From a virus: a stretch of DNA of 35,945 bases. Position 1 is the stretch's first letter, and every line of letters starts with the position of its first letter. This document shows, in pieces, positions 1 through 6,419 of this stretch. Below the pieces are notes generated by a model. It did not search any database and was not told where the DNA came from. It saw only the letters and a program-made list of their open reading frames with translations. The position numbers were made by a program, and so were the translations under genes. The stretch lies in IMG/VR virus record IMGVR_UViG_3300047496_000025, positions 1 to 35,945 of that record. One strand, written 5' to 3'.

Positions 1-92
1 CCGAAGGTGAAGTACCACTTCTGCGACTTGTCGTTGCGCTCGTGCTCCTTAGCGATCTCGTCATCGAAGACCGCCTCGATGTCAGCATCCAT
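1..92 (-). CDS. Hypothetical protein, N-terminal part (runs off left edge)
   Basis: Only the first 30 codons are present; the rest lies left of the window. The visible N-terminus is acidic then charged (MDADIEAVFDDEIAKEHERN, then DKSQKWYFTF). The ATG at 92 is preceded by a strong ribosome binding site (GAGGAGGT, 5 bases before the start). It is the first gene after the promoter at 123-152, so it probably heads a leftward unit that continues outside the window. Family not recognised. Confidence 0.75.
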   Translation of the reverse strand, partial: MDADIEAVFDDEIAKEHERNDKSQKWYFTF

Positions 93-122
93 TGAAACCT
101 CCTCGCTCTGCGCTATACATTA

Positions 123-152
123 ATTATAGCGCATGTCCTTCGGACCTCTCAA
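123..152 (-). promoter_or_regulatory. Leftward sigma70-like promoter with overlapping inverted repeat
   Basis: On the minus strand TTGAGA (147-152), an 18-base spacer and TATAAT (123-128) form a good housekeeping-type promoter in front of the gene at 1-92. The -10 box lies inside an inverted repeat, GCGCTATA (110-117) with TATAGCGC (125-132), which could be an operator. The TATAATTAAT string recurs in the promoter at 2804-2833. Confidence 0.65.
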
Positions 153-197
153 GCATCTTCCTGAAGAAATTTTTTGATCAGGTCGATGTCCGGCTGA

Positions 198-653
198 TCA
201 GTTGGTTGAGCCAGCAACAACCGGAGGCGCAGCAGGTCCGTTAGGTCCTCCTTCGGCCGAAGTTGCTTCACGCGGAGAAGGAGATCCGGTGGGATCTGTG
301 ACGGGCTCACGGTAAGGTGGCGTGTACGTCGCGACTGGACGAGTGTCGACGTCGCTGTCCGTAGGCGACGGAGTAGGGTCGACGTTTGCGACCGCGGTGA
401 GTCGCTTTGCGGAAGTGGTTGCACTGGTCTTGATCACCACCTTCGAAGGGGTGTGCTTGGTCGGCACGGTGTGAACCGCGCCCGCGTGGAGTTTGAGCGA
501 CGCCGTAGGAGTCGGCGAAGGCGATCCGATCTGCGACACGTCGTGAGAAACCGGACTGTTGCCAGCCGATCCGAACGACAGCCCCACAGCGACTGCTGGC
601 GCGAGGCCAACACCCACAATGGTGCCGAAGAGGATCTTCGGTGTGTACTTCAT
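198..653 (-). CDS. Secreted or membrane-anchored Pro/Ser/Thr-rich protein
   Basis: 151 residues. The N-terminus has a positively charged start (MKYTPK) followed by a hydrophobic stretch at about residues 8-28, consistent with a signal peptide or one membrane anchor. The rest is low-complexity, rich in Pro, Ser and Thr, with SPSPTP-like repeats and no cysteine, like an extended linker. The start is supported by GGAAGG seven bases before ATG 653. It lies between the tRNA-like gene upstream and the promoter at 123-152 downstream; a short inverted repeat TGATCAG/CTGATCA (175-181, 194-200) overlaps its stop. Export or surface exposure is inferred; the family is not recognised. Confidence 0.75.
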   Translation of the reverse strand: MKYTPKILFGTIVGVGLAPAVAVGLSFGSAGNSPVSHDVSQIGSPSPTPTASLKLHAGAVHTVPTKHTPSKVVIKTSATTSAKRLTAVANVDPTPSPTDSDVDTRPVATYTPPYREPVTDPTGSPSPREATSAEGGPNGPAAPPVVAGSTN

Positions 654-680
654 TGGCGTCCTTCCGTGGACATTTGTGAA

Positions 681-759
681 GCTCTCCAGGCAGGAATCGA
701 ACCTGCACTTCCAGTTGCCTGAGATGTAAGGCGTCCTGCTGGCACAGGATCTGGAGAGC
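681..759 (-). tRNA. Atypical tRNA-like gene 1 (anticodon not assignable)
   Basis: Minus strand. A canonical T arm (GCAGG-TTCGATT-CCTGC) is followed directly by a long acceptor helix, GCTCTCCAG/CTGGAGAGC, 8-9 bp instead of 7. The D arm is a helix TCCTG/CAGGA with a six-base loop lacking the usual GG. The expected anticodon arm pairs GCCT/AGGC around an eight-base loop, TACATCTC. A small variable hairpin (ACT-GGA-AGT) follows. No CCA is encoded. Because the loop is one base too long and U33 cannot be placed next to a sensible anticodon, no amino acid is assigned. A weak promoter (TTGCAT-18-TATACC) may lie just upstream. It may be a degenerate tRNA, a tRNA mimic, or an unusual decoder. Confidence 0.5.
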
Positions 760-786
760 CCTTCCTGGTATACTGCACGGGAAGGG
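759..786 (-). terminator. Possible hairpin terminator after the gene at 788-1003
   Basis: CCCTTCC (759-765) pairs with GGAAGGG (780-786) across a 14-base loop, directly after the stop of the leftward gene at 788. No clear T-run follows, and the left arm touches the tRNA-like gene, so it could also be a processing structure. Confidence 0.35.
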
Positions 787-787
787 A

Positions 788-1003
788 TTAATGCAATTGC
801 CGGTCGGAACCGGTCGAGCCTGCGTTAGTACTGTTGAACAGTCCGTCACCATGCTCGTTCAATGCCCACTGAACGTAACCGCGACGACCGTCGATTGCTG
901 TGCCTAGTTCTGTCTTGACCTCGTACGGCTCAGGCCACGTTCTAGTTCGTACGGCTTCCTCGTACTCGCTTTGACCGAGGAGTCGGCCTCTCCAAGGGTT
1001 CAC
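788..1003 (-). CDS. Hypothetical protein, 71 aa
   Basis: Opens at GTG 1003, inside the 3' end of the gene at 942-1184, with AGGAAG about ten bases upstream. The product begins MNPWRGRLLGQSEYEEAVRT and has a balanced, globular-looking composition (WPEPYEV, GYVQWALNEHGDG). The 62-base overlap with the preceding gene is larger than the 1-4 base overlaps typical of this block. An alternative is that the two frames belong to one longer protein split by a frameshift, since the last 20 residues of the upstream frame (Arg/Pro-rich) look less protein-like than this frame. Family not recognised. Confidence 0.5.
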   Translation of the reverse strand: MNPWRGRLLGQSEYEEAVRTRTWPEPYEVKTELGTAIDGRRGYVQWALNEHGDGLFNSTNAGSTGSDRQLH

Positions 1004-1184
1004 GTCCGAACTTCTTCCTGAAGGCTTCGTACTTGGACTTGCCGTAGACTAGCTTGCCGATCGTCCCGAAGTACTGGTAGTGGACGTACCCGCAAGCCTC
1101 TTCCTCGTCGAATACCGTCTTCGTGACGAGGATCTTCTTGTTGTCGTAGTAGCGATACCAGGTACCAGCCCAGTAGCTATCCAC
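942..1184 (-). CDS. Hypothetical protein, 80 aa
   Basis: 80 residues, rich in Tyr, Trp and Lys (MDSYWAGTWYRYYDNKK). The ATG at 1184 overlaps the stop of the upstream gene, so the two are translationally coupled. The last third (REPLERPTPRSKRVRGSRTN) is basic and Pro/Arg-rich and overlaps the next gene by 62 bases; it may be a frame artefact. No known domain recognised. Confidence 0.6.
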   Translation of the reverse strand: MDSYWAGTWYRYYDNKKILVTKTVFDEEEACGYVHYQYFGTIGKLVYGKSKYEAFRKKFGREPLERPTPRSKRVRGSRTN

Positions 1185-1375
1185 TACTTCTTGATCGTCC
1201 CGTTGGGCCAGATCTGGAGGCGCTTGTCGTCCTCCTCCTTCCAGGCCGGATCGACGATCAGGGCGTAGGTGGAGTTCGGGTAGATGTACCCGCCGGTGGT
1301 CTTCAGAACGACCTCACGCTCACCGTTCTCGTCAGCGTCCGCCATCAGGATCTCGGCCAGTTCGTTGTTCTTCAT
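1184..1375 (-). CDS. Hypothetical protein, 63 aa
   Basis: 63 residues, acidic N-terminal half (MKNNELAEILMADADENGER) followed by a short beta-rich segment (VVLKTTGGYIYPNSTYALIVD). GAAGG lies about eleven bases before ATG 1375. The stop shares a base with the start of the next gene. Upstream is a 135-base non-coding interval with a hairpin. Function unknown. Confidence 0.7.
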   Translation of the reverse strand: MKNNELAEILMADADENGEREVVLKTTGGYIYPNSTYALIVDPAWKEEDDKRLQIWPNGTIKK

Positions 1376-1407
1376 GATGCGAAACCTTCGTTCTCGTGAG
1401 GTGTTCA

Positions 1408-1455
1408 GACGGACTTTGCAAGCAGTTCATGTAACCACAGTGATCGAAGTCCGTC
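1408..1455. other. Intergenic inverted repeat
   Basis: GACGGACTT (1408-1416) pairs with AAGTCCGTC (1447-1455) around a 30-base loop in the gap between two leftward genes. It could act as a weak terminator, a processing site or an operator. No T-tract follows on either strand. Confidence 0.35.
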
Positions 1456-1510
1456 CTCTGACCGCGATCTACGGCGTGGCGGTGGGGGCGGAACTTGTGA
1501 TCCGTAATCA

Positions 1511-2206
1511 CTAGATGTCGTCGACGGAGGTCGCGTCCAGCCCCTCGACTTCGAGCGCCGCCTTGACGTACTCCTTCAAGCTCATCGCAGAGAACCTGAC
1601 CATGATGCTCTCGACGCCGTCGAAGCCGATGAACTCGATCATCTCGGTCCAGGTCAGGAACTTGCCGACGTTGCGCTGCCCGCTCAGCGACCAGCCCAGT
1701 TCGGTCTTGATCGCCGCGTAGCGGTAGGTCGAACCTCCCTGACGTGCACCGAAGGTCTTCTCGAAGGTGATCACGGAACCGTCCTCGAAGATGTCCTCCG
1801 TCGGCACGCTCTCGACCTTGGCTGCCTGCTCGAGCATCTTCTCGGCCTGTGTACGGTACCACTCGGCACTCTTCATTTTCTTGCTCTCCTTGTACTCGAA
1901 CTGGTAGTGATCACTTGCTCGCGGAATGCTGATCTCCGGGAACATGTTTTGCTCCACAACCTCTTGGGCCAGCTTGTCCAACATCTGAGGGCTCCAACCC
2001 TCGTTGTCGATGAGCGATTCCAACTCACCTACGGACAAGGTTCCGTACTCTGGATACTTGTGACAAGTCACGCGTACCAAGTGCGGATTCGCAGGAAAGA
2101 CAACATCGCGCAGGAACTTCAAGTACGCCATGCGCTCATCGGTTGCCTGTGTAGGACCGTCGTAGTCCTCGTAGCTGTCTACGATAGCCTGATCCCAGTC
2201 GTTCAT
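1511..2206 (-). CDS. Hypothetical early protein, 231 aa
   Basis: One of the two longest genes of the left block. The start is secure: AAAGGAGGTAAT lies directly before ATG 2206. The protein is acidic overall (MNDWDQAIVDSYEDYDGPTQ), with a helical central segment at about residues 105-130 (EYKESKKMKSAEWYRTQAEK) and a C-terminal region rich in Glu and Leu. No catalytic motif, membrane segment or cysteine cluster is apparent. It is the first gene downstream of the second tRNA-like gene. Likely a host-takeover or regulatory protein by position only. Confidence 0.8.
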   Translation of the reverse strand: MNDWDQAIVDSYEDYDGPTQATDERMAYLKFLRDVVFPANPHLVRVTCHKYPEYGTLSVGELESLIDNEGWSPQMLDKLAQEVVEQNMFPEISIPRASDHYQFEYKESKKMKSAEWYRTQAEKMLEQAAKVESVPTEDIFEDGSVITFEKTFGARQGGSTYRYAAIKTELGWSLSGQRNVGKFLTWTEMIEFIGFDGVESIMVRFSAMSLKEYVKAALEVEGLDATSVDDI

Positions 2207-2226
2207 ATTACCTCCTTTCTATTACG

Positions 2227-2303
2227 TGCCCCCGGTAGGATTCGAACCTACAACTAATACGCTACCATTTGATCTGACCAAGTCAGTCTCAGCGTACGGG
2301 GGC
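2227..2303 (-). tRNA. Atypical tRNA-like gene 2 (anticodon not assignable)
   Basis: Minus strand, 77 bases. It has a perfect 7-bp acceptor (GCCCCCG/CGGGGGC), T8-A9, a perfect T arm (GTAGG-TTCGAAT-CCTAC) and discriminator A, with no encoded CCA. The middle does not fold normally. Either a strong hairpin CTGAC-TTG-GTCAG replaces the D arm and an anticodon arm with one A-A mismatch has an eight-base loop (GGTAGCGT), or TACGCT pairs with AGCGTA around that hairpin and no anticodon arm is left. No anticodon can be named with confidence. As with the other tRNA-like gene, it may be a decayed tRNA or a structural mimic. Confidence 0.5.
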
Positions 2304-2396
2304 GCCTCTAGTAGGAATGGGATATGATAAGTATGCTTATTCAATTTGTACTGGTAGGAGTGTTACATGACGATCGCGCCGGCCTAGCTCATTTAA

Positions 2397-2432
2397 TTAC
2401 GCCCAGATGATGCCGTTCTTACGATCTCCCAT
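2397..2432 (-). CDS. Possible 11-residue peptide with perfect ribosome binding site
   Basis: The reading frame MGDRKNGIIWA begins at ATG 2432 after an unusually strong ribosome binding site (AAGGAGGTGAT). It starts just beyond the stop of the gene at 2446-2760. Such a site is unlikely to be ornamental, so either a tiny peptide is made or the frame is the remains of a longer gene. No function can be given. Confidence 0.35.
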   Translation of the reverse strand: MGDRKNGIIWA

Positions 2433-2445
2433 ATCCATCACCTCC

Positions 2446-2760
2446 TTAGATGTGGTACTGCTTGACGTTCGCAGGAGTCACCGTAACCGCTGTGCCAGGA
2501 ATCACATCCGACGGAGATCCAGGACCTTGTTGGCTCCTGATGACCCAATCGCCTACTGTATACGGTACATCTGCGACGTACGTACCGCTATACATGTCGA
2601 AGTGCAACGTCAACACGCCGTCGCTTTCACTCGCGATCGTCACGTTGATGTTCTCAGGCGTGTACATTGGCGAGTCCAAGACCCATGCGAGGATCTCATC
2701 ACTGTTACCGCCCGTGTACATGATCGCCTGCGTGGATTGCAACAGCCACTCTGCCGGCAC
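2446..2760 (-). CDS. Hypothetical protein, 104 aa
   Basis: GTG start at 2760 preceded by GGGAAGG. 104 residues, no charge clusters, beta-strand-rich pattern (NINVTIASESDGVLTLHFDM, then TYVADVPYTVGDWVI), no cysteine. It is the first gene after the promoter at 2804-2833. It may be a small beta-barrel or Ig-like protein, but this is only a composition-based guess. Confidence 0.7.
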   Translation of the reverse strand: MPAEWLLQSTQAIMYTGGNSDEILAWVLDSPMYTPENINVTIASESDGVLTLHFDMYSGTYVADVPYTVGDWVIRSQQGPGSPSDVIPGTAVTVTPANVKQYHI

Positions 2761-2803
2761 TTCTACCTTCCCTCGACCTCCGCAGTTCTTCCTGTCTAAA
2801 TTA

Positions 2804-2833
2804 ATTATACATGGGAAAACTAGGATCTCGCAA
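2804..2833 (-). promoter_or_regulatory. Leftward sigma70-like promoter
   Basis: TTGCGA (828-833 of this kilobase, i.e. 2828-2833), an 18-base spacer and TATAAT (2804-2809) on the minus strand, followed by TAAT as at the 123-152 promoter. It sits in the only gap between the genes at 2853-3623 and 2446-2760. Confidence 0.65.
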
Positions 2834-2852
2834 GGGAATTTTTGAAGATCTT

Positions 2853-3623
2853 TTAGAGGTTCACACTCGGATTGAAGCCCTTCACCATCCGAGCGTTGAT
2901 CTCGAACAGGTGACGATGCTTCAGCGGAATCTTACCCTGGTGCCAGACGTTGTGGCTCGTCAAGTACCACTCGCCGTCGTCTGCCTGTTCGACAGTGAAC
3001 CCGCGAGCGTCCAGCTTCTCCGCGTGCTCCTTGTCATACAGGTTGAACTTGAACTCCGCGCCGCCGTGACCGCGGTGGGCCGGCCGCGCCCGACCGTCAT
3101 CGCGAGAGACCGTACGGTGAACCCAGTCACCCGTGACGATCGCGTTACCGTTCCTCTTGTCATTCCGAGCCATGTCGTTCCAGTACTTGTCGCTGGCGTC
3201 GTCGAAAGGACCTTCGACGGTCACGCCCATACGGCCACGGTGGTCTTCGTGCGCACTGACGATGTACAGCGACTTCGTCTCGAGCGCCCTGTCCTCGTAC
3301 AGCCAGACGTGACAGAACATCGAGCCCTTGTGTGCACCCGAAGCACCTGACGTCAACGCGGAGCTACGTCGCTGCTGCACGCGACCTTCGGCGATCATCT
3401 CCTCGATTCGAAGAAGGATCGCTGTCCACCTCGGATCGATCGGCTTCGACTCGAGCAGACCGGGCACACGCTCGATCCTCTCAGGCTGGCCTGACTTCGC
3501 CCAGCCCGACAGTGCAGGAACGTTGGCACCGAGGAAGTGGTTGAGGTCAGAAGCGAACTTCTGCAACGCCTCCTGGTCATCGTCCCTGACAGCGACCTCG
3601 AACTCGACTCTGAATCGCGTCAC
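2853..3623 (-). CDS. Hypothetical early protein, 256 aa
   Basis: GTG start at 3623 overlapping the previous stop as GTGA, so translation is coupled. 256 residues. The first 50 residues alternate charged and hydrophobic positions (MTRFRVEFEVAVRDDDQEAL). The middle contains a His/Arg/Gly-rich stretch (RARPAHRGHGGAEFKFNLYD), and the C-terminus carries several histidines (SHNVWHQGKIPLKHRHLF). The histidine distribution could indicate metal binding, but no known motif is matched. Last gene of its run before the promoter at 2804-2833. Confidence 0.75.
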   Translation of the reverse strand: MTRFRVEFEVAVRDDDQEALQKFASDLNHFLGANVPALSGWAKSGQPERIERVPGLLESKPIDPRWTAILLRIEEMIAEGRVQQRRSSALTSGASGAHKGSMFCHVWLYEDRALETKSLYIVSAHEDHRGRMGVTVEGPFDDASDKYWNDMARNDKRNGNAIVTGDWVHRTVSRDDGRARPAHRGHGGAEFKFNLYDKEHAEKLDARGFTVEQADDGEWYLTSHNVWHQGKIPLKHRHLFEINARMVKGFNPSVNL

Positions 3624-3895
3624 CGGTCCAACTCCTTGTAGTACGTCTGCTGTGCGGCAGCCTCGTGGAGCACCTTAGCGATCAGCTCCGAACGAATCTG
3701 CCAGAACAGGAGCACGATCGGCTTGCTCTCCTGATTCTCGTCCGACAGCTCGTCGGCCCGAACGCCGCTGATCTCCTTGGCGAGCCGATCCAGTTCGACG
3801 TTGATCCCCCGAACGATCTGACCCAGCGTCGTCGGATCCGGCGCCTCCATGAACATGTCGCTGACCTTACGACCCAGTTCCTCGACTTTTTTCAT
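3620..3895 (-). CDS. Hypothetical helical protein, 91 aa
   Basis: Start chosen at ATG 3895 because AGAGGGAAG lies at the right distance; the open frame extends further upstream but that part has shadow-like composition. 91 residues, predominantly helical with many Glu, Leu and Lys (MKKVEELGRKVSDMFMEAPD), likely a small coiled-coil or helical-bundle protein. It overlaps the previous gene by 29 bases and the next by four. Function unknown. Confidence 0.7.
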   Translation of the reverse strand: MKKVEELGRKVSDMFMEAPDPTTLGQIVRGINVELDRLAKEISGVRADELSDENQESKPIVLLFWQIRSELIAKVLHEAAAQQTYYKELDR

Positions 3896-4064
3896 TCTTG
3901 TCCACTTCCCTCTGCACGTGGATGCGACCCGTCGACACAACAGCGCCGCGGTATTCCTTCCAGGAGCTGTGGTACTTGTCGCACGAACACTTGGCCTGCC
4001 AACCGCGATCCGGATGTTCACGGATCTCGATCTTGTGCTTCCTGCGAACTTCTTCCTCGTTCAC
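3867..4064 (-). CDS. Hypothetical protein with one CxC motif, 65 aa
   Basis: GTG start at 4064 in a GTGA overlap with the previous stop. 65 residues, strongly charged; contains a CSC motif within GWQAKCSCDKYHSSW that, with the nearby histidine, could bind zinc. The C-terminal tail (DKNEKSRGTGS) overlaps the start of the next gene. Family not recognised. Confidence 0.65.
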   Translation of the reverse strand: MNEEEVRRKHKIEIREHPDRGWQAKCSCDKYHSSWKEYRGAVVSTGRIHVQREVDKNEKSRGTGS

Positions 4065-4630
4065 AGTTCGCCGTGGAAGAAGTTCGTGTCTCGGTAGTAC
4101 TCGTCCTCGAGACCTTCCTGGACATCCTTGGCGACCTGCTCGCTAGCCCTGTCGACCGTCTCGTACAGGTTGTGCCAGAGCAGCCACCAGTTGCCCTCAC
4201 GGTCCTTGAAGCCCTGACGCTCCAGGTACGTCTTGTCGCTGTCCGGCTCGTGGTCCGTCTGCACGATCCGCCAGGTCTCGGAGTACGTGAGGCTATGCTT
4301 CGCCACCACGTACGTCACCTTGTTACCCTCGACGTGCGTGCCGGCCTTCCCGAACTCCACACGCTTGAGGTGCAAGCCGCGCGGGTAGTCGTCCAGATCC
4401 CACCAGCAGATACTGCAGATGCCATCCTGAGCATGCTCGACGGGCACGTGGGGCTGCCAGTCCTTGGCGAGCGTGGCTCGATCCTCTGCCTGCCGCACAA
4501 TCTCCGCAGCATCTCGCTTCACGTCGTTCAGGGCGATCTGCTTCCGCAGCGTCTTTCGCAGTTCCGTCAGGCTGCTGTCCAGCGCCCGACTCTCGTCCGT
4601 CGCTCGCACGTGGCGATCCCAGTCTTCCAT
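4061..4630 (-). CDS. Hypothetical protein with CxxC motif, 189 aa
   Basis: ATG 4630 follows AAAGGAACG. 189 residues: a helical N-terminal third (about residues 1-60, many Arg/Glu/Leu), then a CxxC with aromatic flank (GICSICWWDLDDYP), then a mixed region ending EYYRDTNFFHGEL. The single CxxC could contribute to a zinc site or be redox-active; no second pair is seen. One copy of the CGTGTGGAGT repeat lies inside this gene (4354-4363). Function unknown. Confidence 0.75.
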   Translation of the reverse strand: MEDWDRHVRATDESRALDSSLTELRKTLRKQIALNDVKRDAAEIVRQAEDRATLAKDWQPHVPVEHAQDGICSICWWDLDDYPRGLHLKRVEFGKAGTHVEGNKVTYVVAKHSLTYSETWRIVQTDHEPDSDKTYLERQGFKDREGNWWLLWHNLYETVDRASEQVAKDVQEGLEDEYYRDTNFFHGEL

Positions 4631-4690
4631 TGACGTTCCTTTCGTCGTTGGTCCATGAACGACAACGCCCTAGGCGCTGCCGAACAAAGA

Positions 4691-4852
4691 TCAGCGAGTT
4701 CGGATGGTCTTCAGCTCCTTGAGCGTCTGTACCTCTTCCGGCATCAGTTCGCCGGATTCGACCTTCTCCTGCAGAATGCCTGTTACCAGTGCCCACTGGT
4801 CGACATCCATCTTGAGCGTGAACTCCGTGTTCGCGTGCTCTTCCGCGTCCAT
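4691..4852 (-). CDS. Small acidic protein, 53 aa
   Basis: Reads MDAEEHANTEFTLKMDVDQW and then a Glu/Leu-rich helix ending LKELKTIRTR. GGAGG lies at correct distance before ATG 4852; an in-frame ATG one codon earlier (4855) overlaps the upstream stop as ATGA and could also be used. Its position, coupling and codon usage fit the surrounding operon. Function unknown. Confidence 0.75.
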   Translation of the reverse strand: MDAEEHANTEFTLKMDVDQWALVTGILQEKVESGELMPEEVQTLKELKTIRTR

Positions 4853-5064
4853 CATGCCTCCGGCATGTAGTATTCGCGACCCAAGTTACAGAAGTCGCAG
4901 AAACAGTTGTCCGTGTGGTCCAGGCCGTCCATCACCTTCAGGTACGCCTGATGCTCGGCACTCGTTGGCCGTCCGCCGTCGAGCTTGGCCTTGACGTAGT
5001 TCCCAGCCAAGATCTCATTCAGTGACGTGAATACCGTTCTCTGGTCCGCCTCGGCGTAGTACAT
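4852..5064 (-). CDS. Small protein with CFCDFC motif, 70 aa
   Basis: 70 residues. A compact cysteine cluster, CFCDFCNLG, near residue 55 follows a helical N-terminal part (MYYAEADQRTVFTSLNEILA). The cluster (CxCxxC) suggests zinc or iron-sulfur binding. Start overlaps the upstream stop as TGATG. Family not recognised. Confidence 0.7.
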   Translation of the reverse strand: MYYAEADQRTVFTSLNEILAGNYVKAKLDGGRPTSAEHQAYLKVMDGLDHTDNCFCDFCNLGREYYMPEA

Positions 5065-5252
5065 CAGCCCAGCTTCCGAATCATGTACTCGATCTGGATG
5101 GACTCGATGAAGTACATCTTGTGCTCCTCACCAAGAACTGCCGGATCGCGGAGGCTCTTACCGACCTCGTCGCCGTACATGTTCAGTGCACCTCGAATGA
5201 TCCACCCGTAGTGACCCAGCAGCCACTTGATCAGCATCCACCGCATGTGCAT
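5064..5252 (-). CDS. Small amphipathic protein, 62 aa
   Basis: 62 residues beginning MHMRWMLIKWLLGHYGWIIR, a Trp/Leu-rich amphipathic or membrane-interfacial helix, followed by a charged tail. GGGG precedes ATG 5252; a second in-frame ATG two codons later is possible. Overlaps the previous gene by 22 bases. Could be membrane-associated; function unknown. Confidence 0.65.
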   Translation of the reverse strand: MHMRWMLIKWLLGHYGWIIRGALNMYGDEVGKSLRDPAVLGEEHKMYFIESIQIEYMIRKLG

Positions 5253-5500
5253 GACCCCATCTCGTCCGCCAGCTGCACCAGTACCCGCGCGTACTTCTTC
5301 GCGACCCTATCGGCCACCACGATCCTACATCTGCATCCGTCCAGGTCGACCTCTCGCACCAGCTCCTGGAGTACGAGTTCCTGAACTTCGTCAACGCACA
5401 CAATGCTCGGCTTCAGTCGAAGCAACTCGTGAATGTACTCGTCCAAGAGCATCTTGCCGTCGCGGTACTGCTTCCGCAGCGCGGTCTCCTGCCCGATCAT
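5231..5500 (-). CDS. Hypothetical protein with C-terminal cysteines, 89 aa
   Basis: ATG 5500 in an ATGA overlap with the previous gene and preceded by GAGGAG. 89 residues, helical N-terminal half (LRKQYRDGKMLLDEYIHELL), with CRC in the middle and CTCGGC at the C-terminus, which may together bind a metal. Function unknown. Confidence 0.7.
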   Translation of the reverse strand: MIGQETALRKQYRDGKMLLDEYIHELLRLKPSIVCVDEVQELVLQELVREVDLDGCRCRIVVADRVAKKYARVLVQLADEMGSCTCGGC

Positions 5501-5703
5501 TCGGTCATCTCCTCTTCGGTGACCTTGAACTCGAAACCCGACTGCAGCAGGTGCTCGTAGATGTCCGACGGCTTGACGAACACAGCAGCGATCCCCTGAC
5601 CCTTACCCGAGGCGATCTCGTCCTCCGCCGCAACCCACTCTTTCAGGTCCTCGATCGTGAACCCGTCCTCGACCTCGATCGTCAACTTGATTCGAACACT
5701 CAT
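5497..5703 (-). CDS. Small acidic protein, 68 aa
   Basis: Start set at ATG 5703 (GAGAGG upstream); the frame stays open further upstream but that part is covered by another real gene. 68 residues, begins MSVRIKLTIEVEDGFTIEDL and ends FEFKVTEEEMTE, with an alternating strand-helix-strand look. Coupled by 4-base overlaps on both sides. Family not recognised. Confidence 0.75.
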   Translation of the reverse strand: MSVRIKLTIEVEDGFTIEDLKEWVAAEDEIASGKGQGIAAVFVKPSDIYEHLLQSGFEFKVTEEEMTE

Positions 5704-5843
5704 GACGTGAACCTCTCCGCCAGGTTCCACAGTTGCTTCTTGTATTGCAGTGGTACGCGAACGTCCCCGGCCGTCTCTCTCAGACTCCACACGACGGGGG
5801 TTGCTTCGCGTCCGAGCAGCTTCCTGATGAGCCACCACTTCAT
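5700..5843 (-). CDS. Small basic protein, 47 aa
   Basis: Reads MKWWLIRKLLGREATPVVWS and continues to a basic C-terminus (KKQLWNLAERFTS). ATG 5843 overlaps the upstream stop as ATGA and is preceded by GAGGG. It fills the gap between two coupled genes, which strongly supports it despite its size. Amphipathic N-terminus may contact membrane or protein partners. Contains a copy of the CGTGTGGAGT repeat (5784-5793). Confidence 0.7.
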   Translation of the reverse strand: MKWWLIRKLLGREATPVVWSLRETAGDVRVPLQYKKQLWNLAERFTS

Positions 5844-6001
5844 CGTGCCCTCGCGAACTCGACAAGCTGCCGCAGAGCCGCCTCCGAGATGCAGACAGTG
5901 TCTTCACCATCCTTGACCTCGTAGTACCCGTCGTCGTTCAGCTCCGAGATCTTCAACCCTGAGGTGAGGTACGTGATCTCCGTGTATCCGTACTCGCTCA
6001 C
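5840..6001 (-). CDS. Small acidic protein, 53 aa
   Basis: GTG start at 6001 overlaps the upstream stop as GTGA. The 53 residues begin MSEYGYTEITYLTSGLKISE and contain DDGYYEVKDGEDTVCISEAA, suggesting a short beta hairpin followed by a helix. Codon use matches neighbours and both ends are coupled by four-base overlaps. Function unknown. Confidence 0.7.
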   Translation of the reverse strand: MSEYGYTEITYLTSGLKISELNDDGYYEVKDGEDTVCISEAALRQLVEFARAR

Positions 6002-6384
6002 AGTCCGAACCCCTTTCGCCCCTGAGCGTCTGAAACCACAGCGCCCGTCTCATCCTTCACCACTGACCTGAAGTACGACCCCTGTGTGGTGTTCGCGTTC
6101 CTCGCCGACCTCAAGACGCCGATTCCCTCTTTTCGAACCTTGCACCCCGTGTTCGGAGCGTCGACCATCTTCCGTTCGCTGATCGCTTGGATTCGCGTTC
6201 CGCCCGGTAGTCCAGCGAGGTTGTTCGCGAAGGTGTTCTGCATCTTGTACCCGAGCGGCTTCGACTTCTTCTTGTTCGGAACCTCGTGGTTGCCCTTCCG
6301 AACTAGCGAATCCATCGACCGCAGTCGACGAAGCTGGATCTCGCGTACCTTGTCCTCGAGCTGCTTTTTGGTCAGTGCGGGCAC
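5998..6384 (-). CDS. Basic, probably nucleic-acid-binding protein, 128 aa
   Basis: GTG 6384 after a strong AAAGGAGGG. 128 residues with high Lys/Arg content throughout (KKQLEDKVREIQLRRLRSMD, then PNKKKSKPLGYKMQN). First gene downstream of the promoter at 6420-6450. The charge and position fit a DNA- or RNA-binding early protein, but no specific fold is recognised. Confidence 0.75.
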   Translation of the reverse strand: MPALTKKQLEDKVREIQLRRLRSMDSLVRKGNHEVPNKKKSKPLGYKMQNTFANNLAGLPGGTRIQAISERKMVDAPNTGCKVRKEGIGVLRSARNANTTQGSYFRSVVKDETGAVVSDAQGRKGFGL

Positions 6385-6419
6385 GACGCCCTCCTTTTAG
6401 GTTTTGCGGTTTATTTTTA

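Noticed and set aside
307-852. 181-codon minus-strand frame crossing the tRNA-like gene
   Set aside because: Runs through the tRNA-like gene and out of frame with the well-supported secreted protein at 198-653.
681-2303. Either tRNA-like gene as an amber suppressor (anticodon CTA) explaining the TAG at 14285
   Set aside because: Neither anticodon region contains CTA on the transcribed strand in any fold I could draw, so a suppressor role is not supported.
3665-4633. 322-codon open frame on the plus strand, opposite several early genes
   Set aside because: It runs antisense through four well-supported leftward genes with good ribosome binding sites; such frames are expected opposite G/C-ending codons. 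Composition is Val/Leu/Arg/His-rich without a domain, and there is no own ribosome binding site.
5227-5916. 229-codon plus-strand frame
   Set aside because: Overlaps six coupled leftward genes and has low-complexity Arg/Ser/Pro-rich translation; a shadow.
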